A stretch of DNA of 9,017 bases. Origin: Pedobacter sp. UBA1654. Lineage in GTDB: Bacteria; Bacteroidota; Bacteroidia; Sphingobacteriales; Sphingobacteriaceae. Under the pieces are notes generated by a model. That model was not told where the DNA came from. It saw only the letters and a program-made list of their open reading frames with translations, and did no database searches. The position numbers were made by a program, and so were the translations under genes. The stretch spans positions 344-9,360 of the forward strand of contig DCLG01000098.1 in the NCBI GenBank assembly GCA_002320935.1, read 5' to 3'. Positions 1-6,161 of the stretch are shown here, in pieces; the stretch's first letter is position 1, and each line of letters starts with the position of its first letter.

Positions 1-463
1 GTTTTTCTTTGGGCATAAGTTCCGCCACCAACGTGATGCCTGCACCAAGCTCGCCCGCCAGGCCAAGTCCGGCAATGAAGCGCCAGAAGGCATAACTCTC
101 TATCGAATACACGAAGCCATTGGCGATGTTCGCAACCGAATACATGAATATTGATCCAAAGAGCACATACAAGCGCCCCTTCTTATCAGCCAGAACGCCC
201 CATACAATTCCCCCGACCAACAATCCGATCATTTGAACATTCAAAAGAAAGATGCCTGAGCTGGTCAGTTCCTGACCACTCAATCCCAATGATTGCAGAC
301 TGGCAATACGTACAATGCTGAAAAGCAGTAAATCATAGATATCCACAAAATAGCCAAGGGAGGCCACCAGGATTGCGGCGTTAACAAATCGTTTGTTGTT
401 GACAGGTACAATGGTTGCCGCTTGCAGGGCTTCTACCTGGAGCGTTTTTTTAAGCGGTTTCAT
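1..463 (-). CDS. MFS transporter, N-terminal part (cut by left edge)
   Basis: This is the first 154 codons of a major facilitator superfamily permease, an inner-membrane secondary transporter; the rest lies beyond the left edge. The visible protein begins MKPLKKTLQV and has four hydrophobic segments, at about residues 27-51, 68-92, 98-119 and 123-148. The loop after the second carries the MFS signature A (G89-VLADKKGR-97). The fourth has the glycine-rich stretch GLGLAGELGAG followed by AELMPKEK, as in sugar-porter, aromatic-acid and sialate:H+ symporter branches. Two aspartates (D41, D44) lie in segment 1, where proton-coupled members often have acidic residues. The ATG is the only sensible start, because the next Met (residue 78) is inside a membrane segment. 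AAAGGA lies only one base before it, too close for a normal ribosome site. The gene begins 11 bases after the upstream oxidoreductase, so it is probably co-transcribed and may import the product of that pathway. Family is sure; substrate is unknown. Confidence 0.93.
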   Translation of the reverse strand, partial: MKPLKKTLQVEALQAATIVPVNNKRFVNAAILVASLGYFVDIYDLLLFSIVRIASLQSLGLSGQELTSSGIFLLNVQMIGLLVGGIVWGVLADKKGRLYVLFGSIFMYSVANIANGFVYSIESYAFWRFIAGLGLAGELGAGITLVAELMPKEK

Positions 464-474
464 ATCCTTTAATT

Positions 475-2391
475 TCACAATTTAGTTTTGGATTGCAATG
501 ACAGATAAATTTTGTTTAATAGGGTCCCCCGGGTTGCTTTCTTCGCAACTTTCAAAGCATTGTTATTGGAAAGTTTACTCCATAATTCAAGATCTGCTGC
601 AGAAACCGCACTATTTAATGAAGCTTCCCAACCCGGCAAATACCCTTTCAGCCCCATGTACTGCACCATTTTAAAGTCTGGATTTGAAGGATCAACATCT
701 TTATAATAGATCAAAGTCGCATTTTGCCCAATTAAAACTTCCTGTAACTTACTTTGGTCTACTTCCTGAACCTTAACCGTATTGCCTTCGAGTGCCAGGG
801 CTGCTGCCACACCCGCAGCTTGTCCCAAAGCCATCCAGCAGGGTTCCATGCGTAAGGTGGAAAACCCGATGTGACTTCCTGAAACCGGCACCGGAAGCAG
901 CAGATTATCAATCTCCTTTGGCATGATTACGCCTAATGGTACGGTATAAACAGCGGAAGGATAACTGAGAAACCCATCAAGATGTATTTTACCCTGCTCA
1001 CGTTTTCTTACTGCATGAGAGTCTAAGGCATAATGACTTGCAGTGATACTTGATGGATGTATTGGTGGGCGGGCACCTTCCTGCACTGGCAATGCATCTT
1101 TCGCAGTAAAGAAATACACGCCTTGAAACCTGCGTCCTTCCCGAACATAAACCTGTCGTGGGAAGTTCGCATTATCCTGGTATTCATCTTTCGCAAGTCC
1201 CCATTCCAATGCTGCATTGCGGAAGTGTTCTGGCAGCGCAGCATCGTTCTGGGCGAAGTATATTAACCCCAAGGTATATTCCTTGAGCCGCTGCGCAAAC
1301 TTATCTCGCCATTCCCAGCCAGAGGTTGGCCATGGCCAGTTCTCTTCCGGCAAGTCGGTGGAGATAAAAGCCATATGCTGGTTATTGGCATCTGACTTCT
1401 TGTTCGGCAATAAAACCATGTTGGTGATTTTCGCGATGCCCCATACATCTCCCGGAATCTGTGTTTTGCCACCTTTTAGAACATGTGCTCTGTTTTGCTC
1501 CAGCATGGCCTCGGTAACCTCCTTCATACTGGCGCCGGTGTGTCGACCGGTAAGCACATCATCAACCAGCGAGACATATTCATCGCGATTATACTTCTCA
1601 GGTTTTTCTACCCGCAGGCTGTTCGTTTTATCATTAGTTAGGCATAGCCGGTAGTTGTATGACTGTACCGCATTGTCGCGTTGAAAGCTACTCTCTGCAC
1701 TTTCCGGCCCACGCCAGTACTTGTACACCTGACCGGCACCAGGTTCATTGTATTCATCTTTTCCTTCCCGGCCTACAACGAAGGGAATTCCCGCAGCAGC
1801 ACCTAAATCACCCTCATAGGTAGCGTCAAGAAACACCTTGCCGCTAAATGCTTCCAAAGCCTTTGTAGTTCTATTCAAAACTTTGATCATGGATATACTG
1901 CGCCCCGAAACGCTGATGTTGGTTGGTGCAGCATCAAACTGCATCAGCTTTCGGACTTCGATATGCTGCTGATGTGCAGCAAGCATATCCTCGAAAACTT
2001 GTTCCGCTACAGAGGCCTCAAAGTGATAGCCTTCCTGGCTTGCTTTTACCTGTTCTGAATTTGCACCATATTTCTTAACGTACTGCGCTTTAACCCGGGC
2101 AACGAAATCGGTGAACAAACCCGTAGTAGCGCCCCTTGTTGCAAGATCCGTAGCTCCAAGTCCATTAGCAGGCAGCCCACCAATATGAGCAGTTCGTTCC
2201 AGAATTAAAGATGTTTTACCAAGCTTTGCAGCTGAAATTGCCGCCATGATGCCGCCTGGCGTTCCGCCAACAATAATTAGATCATAGGGCTTACCATTAC
2301 TTTTACCCTGCCCATGTGCGGCAGACGAAAAGGTCATTGTACAACAGACTACTATAGCCAGAAGTACCTTCTTACCTCGATTATATCTCAT
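475..2391 (-). CDS. Secreted FAD-dependent oxidoreductase (FAD_oxidored family), second paralogue
   Basis: This 638-residue protein belongs to the FAD-dependent oxidoreductase family PF12831. A Sec-type signal peptide covers about residues 1-28 (basic MRYNRGKK, then a hydrophobic core, cleavage near AHG/Q). The dinucleotide-binding fold follows at once: DLIIVGGTPGG (residues 37-47), then LERTAHIGG (64-72). Other family blocks are DATYEGDL (189-196), VGREGKDEYNE (206-216), SHIGFSTLRMEP (506-517) and the closing GQAAGVAAALA helix (523-533). The tail of about 100 residues differs from that of the neighbouring paralogue: YYKDVDPSNPDF and QYMGLKGYLPGW (562-588) look like one SLH-type repeat. An in-frame TTG two codons upstream (2397) is possible, but ATG is preferred. 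The gene starts 18 bases after the paralogue and ends 11 bases before the MFS gene. The role is presumably redox chemistry on a ligand imported by SusC/D, in the periplasm or outside the cell. The substrate and electron acceptor cannot be deduced. Relatives are sometimes mislabelled xanthan lyase. Confidence 0.9.
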   Translation of the reverse strand: MRYNRGKKVLLAIVVCCTMTFSSAAHGQGKSNGKPYDLIIVGGTPGGIMAAISAAKLGKTSLILERTAHIGGLPANGLGATDLATRGATTGLFTDFVARVKAQYVKKYGANSEQVKASQEGYHFEASVAEQVFEDMLAAHQQHIEVRKLMQFDAAPTNISVSGRSISMIKVLNRTTKALEAFSGKVFLDATYEGDLGAAAGIPFVVGREGKDEYNEPGAGQVYKYWRGPESAESSFQRDNAVQSYNYRLCLTNDKTNSLRVEKPEKYNRDEYVSLVDDVLTGRHTGASMKEVTEAMLEQNRAHVLKGGKTQIPGDVWGIAKITNMVLLPNKKSDANNQHMAFISTDLPEENWPWPTSGWEWRDKFAQRLKEYTLGLIYFAQNDAALPEHFRNAALEWGLAKDEYQDNANFPRQVYVREGRRFQGVYFFTAKDALPVQEGARPPIHPSSITASHYALDSHAVRKREQGKIHLDGFLSYPSAVYTVPLGVIMPKEIDNLLLPVPVSGSHIGFSTLRMEPCWMALGQAAGVAAALALEGNTVKVQEVDQSKLQEVLIGQNATLIYYKDVDPSNPDFKMVQYMGLKGYLPGWEASLNSAVSAADLELWSKLSNNNALKVAKKATRGTLLNKIYLSLQSKTKL

Positions 2392-2409
2392 ATCCAATAG
2401 TTCGTATTT

Positions 2410-2832
2410 TTATGATTTCGATGGAACCAGAAGTACCGCGTCTGCGCTGGTTTCTCCATCTGCATTCTTATTTGAGATCTGAACAAATCCTTTCTTCCCT
2501 TTACTGAAAGTGTGTGAACCCAAGGAAACCCATTCTCCCGATGTTTGTCCTTCAACTTTAATGTCTGCATGGTTGACAACCTTTTCCACCTTTTTGCCAT
2601 TTGCAGATACCTCAACAGAAGTTCGCGCACTGGAATTACCAAGCTTCGGAAAATAGACATAGACATCATACTTCCCGGTTTTTACAACCGCCGGAATGTA
2701 CTTCACGGCTTTTAAATTCTTCGAATCTCCATCTGCTTTTAAATAGGTCGGGCCGTAACCACCTTTATTTTCAATTTTCCAATCGCCCGTAATCTGTACA
2801 GACGCGGTATGATCATTATCAACAAGTATCTC
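2410..2832 (-). other. Golvesin/xanthan-lyase-type C-terminal domain of the first oxidoreductase
   Basis: This stretch encodes residues about 533-672, after the flavoprotein core has ended with its alanine-rich helix and a short linker. The pattern is that of a beta-sandwich accessory domain: a bound-ligand style opening (DNDHTASVQITGDW), alternating strands around GKYDVYVYFPKLGN, and a closing GEWVSLGSHTF ... ADAVLLVP. Similar modules sit on secreted Bacteroidota hydrolases, lyases and oxidoreductases and are assumed to bind glycans or mediate attachment. The neighbouring paralogue has no equivalent. The domain name is recognised from pattern, not from a profile search. Confidence 0.7.
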
Positions 2833-4428
2833 AGGCGTACTTCCGTCAACTAGCGGATTACTTTCAAGCAGCTGTTTGATCTTGGCTACACTCACCTGCT
2901 GCACAGGGATTTTTTCGTCTATTGCCAAAGCGGCGGCAACTGCTGATGACTGGCTTAACACCATAAACACGGGCTCCATCCGGATCGAGCCGTAGGCGAT
3001 ATGAGTTGCAGAAAGACATACCGGCACAATCAGATTGCTGGCCTCACTTTGTTTTGGAACAATGGAGCGATAAGAAATTGGATATGGACCAAAGCCACCC
3101 ACCTCAACGTTACCTTCGTTTTTTACCATACCATCAACCACCAGACGATCGCAGTTATGCGAGTCCATGGTATATGCCGCCATACCCACACCATCCTGCA
3201 CCACTTCCTTTCCTTCACAGTGATGTTGGGTCATCACCAGTTCACCGATCATCCTGCGTGCCTCCCGGATATACAATTGGGGCGTCCAATTTCCATTATC
3301 TGTATACTCATCTTTAGGGTAACCCCAGGTTTTCATCTCCGCTCTGATCTTAGCCGGAATTCTAGGATCGTTGCCCAAAAAATACAGGAAGCCTTTAGTA
3401 TAGTCCTCATGTCTTTTCCATATTTGTTCCCGACTTGCATAGTCCGCTTCAGGATAATCCCAGTTTTCTCCAATCATGTCTGTCGAAAACCCGTTCCTGT
3501 TGTTGATATCCGTCTTTCCATTAGGCATGTGGCTTAAGATTATTACGTCATTTAGCGAATTCCAGGGCTTCTTTTCCTTTAACCGAATAAGTAGTTCATA
3601 CTTTTTAGGATCATAGTTTTCTGGTTTTTCGATTTCTATACGATTCTCCGGAACCTTGCTCAGTGCAATACGAAAATTGTAGGCCTGTACCTTTTTATCC
3701 CCGCTACCCATGGGCGCTAATTCAGCATTCCGAATGCCCCACAACAAACCGCTATTTTTATCTCCAGGCACAACATAGGGATCAACGCCATCTGGAAATT
3801 GATGTCCATTAAGAAGCTGTACCCCATTTATGGTTTCATTATACTCCTTATTGGCTTCCCTGCCTACTGCGTATGAAACTTTCGAACGCGCCATCAAATC
3901 GCCTTCATAAGAACAATCCAGGTATACCTTCGCCCGAATGATTTGGTCTGTTTGTCTGGCAGGATTAGAGCTATCCTCAATCCGGATTTCCCGAATTACA
4001 TTACCGTCCTTTTGCACATCAGCAAGGCGGTGTTTGAAAAGGATCTCCAGCCCAGCAGCTTTTGCATATTCGTTGAAAATACCTTCGGCTACTTTGGGTT
4101 CGAAGATCCACTGCTCAAACTTGCCGTAATGCTGACCAATTCGGCGGTAGAAATCTCTGGCCAGTCCGGTTACAACATACTTGTTCCCAATATCGGTATA
4201 ACCCAACCCCCCTGAAGACATACCACCAAGGTGTCGCCCAGGCTCGATCAGAATGACTTTTTTACCCATCTTTTTGGCCGTATAAGCAGCGATGACACCA
4301 GCAGAAGTGCCACCATAGATACATATATCAGTTTCAATTATTTTATTGACTGGATTCGCTTTGGTGATCTCGCCAAATGAGACAAGACACAACAAAAGCA
4401 TGCTGAAGATTAATTTACAGGTGCGCAT
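2410..4428 (-). CDS. Secreted FAD-dependent oxidoreductase with golvesin-like C-terminal domain
   Basis: This 672-residue protein begins with a Sec-type signal peptide (MRTCKLIFSM, hydrophobic core, probable cleavage after TKA at residue 24). A FAD-binding Rossmann fold follows: ICIYGGTSAG (35-44) and HLGGMSSGGLG (66-76). Family blocks shared with the next gene are LDCSYEGDL (170-178), VGREANKEYNE (188-198), VQAYNFRIAL (247-256), MDSH (421-424), THIAYGSIRMEP (475-486) and SQSSAVAAALA (492-502). These place it in the PF12831 FAD_oxidored family. Residues about 533-671 form a separate beta-rich domain (EILVDND, Y-IPAVVKTGKYDVYVYFP, SGEWVSLGSHTFSKG, SADAVLLVPS). This matches the golvesin C-terminal/xanthan-lyase accessory domain, which explains why such proteins are often annotated as xanthan lyase without having lyase catalytic modules. 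It starts 43 bases after susD. The reaction and substrate are unknown; an exported flavoenzyme acting on the SusC/D ligand is the simplest inference. No frameshift or missing core motif is seen. Confidence 0.9.
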   Translation of the reverse strand: MRTCKLIFSMLLLCLVSFGEITKANPVNKIIETDICIYGGTSAGVIAAYTAKKMGKKVILIEPGRHLGGMSSGGLGYTDIGNKYVVTGLARDFYRRIGQHYGKFEQWIFEPKVAEGIFNEYAKAAGLEILFKHRLADVQKDGNVIREIRIEDSSNPARQTDQIIRAKVYLDCSYEGDLMARSKVSYAVGREANKEYNETINGVQLLNGHQFPDGVDPYVVPGDKNSGLLWGIRNAELAPMGSGDKKVQAYNFRIALSKVPENRIEIEKPENYDPKKYELLIRLKEKKPWNSLNDVIILSHMPNGKTDINNRNGFSTDMIGENWDYPEADYASREQIWKRHEDYTKGFLYFLGNDPRIPAKIRAEMKTWGYPKDEYTDNGNWTPQLYIREARRMIGELVMTQHHCEGKEVVQDGVGMAAYTMDSHNCDRLVVDGMVKNEGNVEVGGFGPYPISYRSIVPKQSEASNLIVPVCLSATHIAYGSIRMEPVFMVLSQSSAVAAALAIDEKIPVQQVSVAKIKQLLESNPLVDGSTPEILVDNDHTASVQITGDWKIENKGGYGPTYLKADGDSKNLKAVKYIPAVVKTGKYDVYVYFPKLGNSSARTSVEVSANGKKVEKVVNHADIKVEGQTSGEWVSLGSHTFSKGKKGFVQISNKNADGETSADAVLLVPSKS

Positions 4429-4471
4429 AGCTTTCTTTTTATTTGGAAAATGGACAATTGCCGGATACCAT

Positions 4472-6151
4472 TTAGTACCCGGGATTTTGTGTGATATTTG
4501 GATCGGTTACGATTTCTATGTTCGGAATTGGCCAGAGATAATCTCTGCTGGCGTTGAACTGCCTGGTTTCCACCACCCGGAGCTCAGCTCTGTTTGGAAC
4601 ATTGTCGTAATGTGCTATGCCATTGGCATCAACAACTGGTGCACTCACCAGCAGGCCTCTTGGAACACGACCGTAGAATGGACCATTCATGACTTGTTCT
4701 GCAATTTTCCAACGGCGGATATCAAACAATCTATGACCTTCCATTGCAAGTTCATACAGCCTTTCTTTGCGAACAATAGAACGCAGTTCAGCCTGCGACA
4801 ATCCTGTTGGAATTGACGGCATGTTTACCCCTGCCCGCTGGCGGATGCTGTTGATAGCATCGTAAACGGACTGGTCCAGCTCACCTTTTTCGATCTTTGC
4901 TTCTGCATAGATCAGCTGTACCTCTGCGTAACGGATCAGAATAATATTAAGCTCAGATCGTGCAACGTCAGCCTTGTCTACCAGGTCCACATATTTTCTC
5001 CAGCAGTACCCGGTGAAGGTTGCAAAGGCATTCGTCGCGTCCTGATTGTCAATCCTTGCGGGAGGTGTGCTGTTGTAGTTAAAGCATCTCAGACTGTCTT
5101 TATGTGTTTCAAATTGAAAATTGAAGAAGTTCGAACCCGGCAGGGCTACGGTATAGCTCAATCGGGGATCCCGGTTTTCGTAAGGGCGCGCAGGATTGTA
5201 TAGCGGAGATTCATTGATGGGCATACCATCTACACATTCGTAGGCATCTACGAGCGATTGACAGGGCACCTTATTGGATGTACCCTGGCCATTTCGTGAA
5301 AGCAGGTTGCGGGTAACTGCATGCGTTTTGTTTGCTGTTCTTAGGTACTGGAGGGAAAGAATGATCTCTTTGGAGTTCCGGCCATTGTACGAAAACAGTT
5401 CTGCGAAATTACTGTGCAAACTATAGGCATTGCTGTTGATCACCTGCTGTGCAGCATCTGCTGCAACATCCCAGTCGCCACCATATAATGCAGCACGTGC
5501 TTTTATCGCAAAGGCCGCACCTTTAGTCGCCCGGCCAAAATCGCTGGCACCATAACTAACTGGCAAATCAGCCGCTGCAGCATCCAGCTCCGACAAGATA
5601 AAGGCAAGCACTTCTTCTTTAGTATTTCTCGGCAGCTGACCATCGTTTAAACCTAAAGTTTTTGTTACCAGTGGTACACCACCGAAAAGTTCTATGAGGT
5701 TGTGGTATGCAAAAGCCCGGGCAAAACGCGCTTCAGCGATAGACCGGGCATAGATCTCCGGACTGGTACTACTCTTTGCCTTTTCGGCATTGTCTAAAAT
5801 GAAATTGCAACGGCCAATAAGCCTGTAAAAATTGGTCCAGTACGAACGGGCGTAGTCGTTATTACTATCCTGATTTCCTTTTCCCAAGGACTGCAATCCG
5901 CTGGTATTACGGTCCCAGCCAATATCTGTAGCAGCATCTATGGTCATCAGAAAGGGCATATCATCCGTTGGGTGAAAAGCCATTGCACTATAAATTCCAT
6001 TTACAGCCAACAATAGTTCATCCTGGTTTGCGAAAAAGGTCTGATCAGAAGGACCCGAAAGTGGAACTTTATCCAGATAGTCCTTTTTACATGCCGACAG
6101 GCCCATTGCCACAAAAGCAACTATAAAACAGCCTTTTATATATTTTTTCAT
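4472..6151 (-). CDS. SusD/RagB-family outer-membrane nutrient-binding lipoprotein
   Basis: This 559-residue surface lipoprotein forms the lid over the SusC transporter and binds the incoming ligand. The signal peptide MKKYIKGCF... ends in a lipobox L-S-A-C, with the lipidated cysteine at residue 21, followed by KKDYLDKVPLSGPSDQTFF, a classic SusD N-terminus. NGIYSAM (51-57) and RAFAYHNLIELFGGVPLV (145-162) belong to the TPR-like helical N-terminal domain (SusD-like_3). The C-terminal RagB/SusD domain shows RYAEVQLIYAEA (407-418), ERLYELAMEGHRLFDIRRW (463-481), and the closing YLWPIP (538-543) with a final QNPGY. The ATG at 6151 is chosen because it puts the lipobox at the normal distance. A GTG eight codons upstream (6175) would overlap the end of susC and is less likely. 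The gene begins 10 bases after susC, as is typical for co-transcribed pairs. It appears complete. The ligand cannot be predicted from the sequence. Confidence 0.97.
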   Translation of the reverse strand: MKKYIKGCFIVAFVAMGLSACKKDYLDKVPLSGPSDQTFFANQDELLLAVNGIYSAMAFHPTDDMPFLMTIDAATDIGWDRNTSGLQSLGKGNQDSNNDYARSYWTNFYRLIGRCNFILDNAEKAKSSTSPEIYARSIAEARFARAFAYHNLIELFGGVPLVTKTLGLNDGQLPRNTKEEVLAFILSELDAAAADLPVSYGASDFGRATKGAAFAIKARAALYGGDWDVAADAAQQVINSNAYSLHSNFAELFSYNGRNSKEIILSLQYLRTANKTHAVTRNLLSRNGQGTSNKVPCQSLVDAYECVDGMPINESPLYNPARPYENRDPRLSYTVALPGSNFFNFQFETHKDSLRCFNYNSTPPARIDNQDATNAFATFTGYCWRKYVDLVDKADVARSELNIILIRYAEVQLIYAEAKIEKGELDQSVYDAINSIRQRAGVNMPSIPTGLSQAELRSIVRKERLYELAMEGHRLFDIRRWKIAEQVMNGPFYGRVPRGLLVSAPVVDANGIAHYDNVPNRAELRVVETRQFNASRDYLWPIPNIEIVTDPNITQNPGY

Positions 6152-6161
6152 GATCTTGATA

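Noticed and set aside
2389..2397. TTG start two codons before the ATG of the second oxidoreductase
   Set aside because: Neither start has a clear ribosome site, the ATG gives a normal signal peptide, and the difference is only two residues. It cannot be excluded.
3001..3537. A plus-strand open frame of 178 codons inside the first oxidoreductase gene, with similar ones at 1217-1654 and 4346-4816
   Set aside because: They lie antisense to genes with strong family motifs, their translations are rich in Cys, His, Arg and Trp with no recognisable motif, and they look like by-products of minus-strand codon use.
2410..4428. Annotation of the first oxidoreductase as a xanthan lyase
   Set aside because: The N-terminal 500 residues are a FAD-binding oxidoreductase; only the C-terminal accessory domain is shared with proteins carrying that name.
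4429..4471. Gap of 43 bases between susD and the first oxidoreductase, with a CAATTG core flanked by GG and TCC
   Set aside because: The symmetry is short and imperfect and there is no stem long enough for a terminator. I see no convincing promoter or operator, so it is treated as a plain intergenic spacer.
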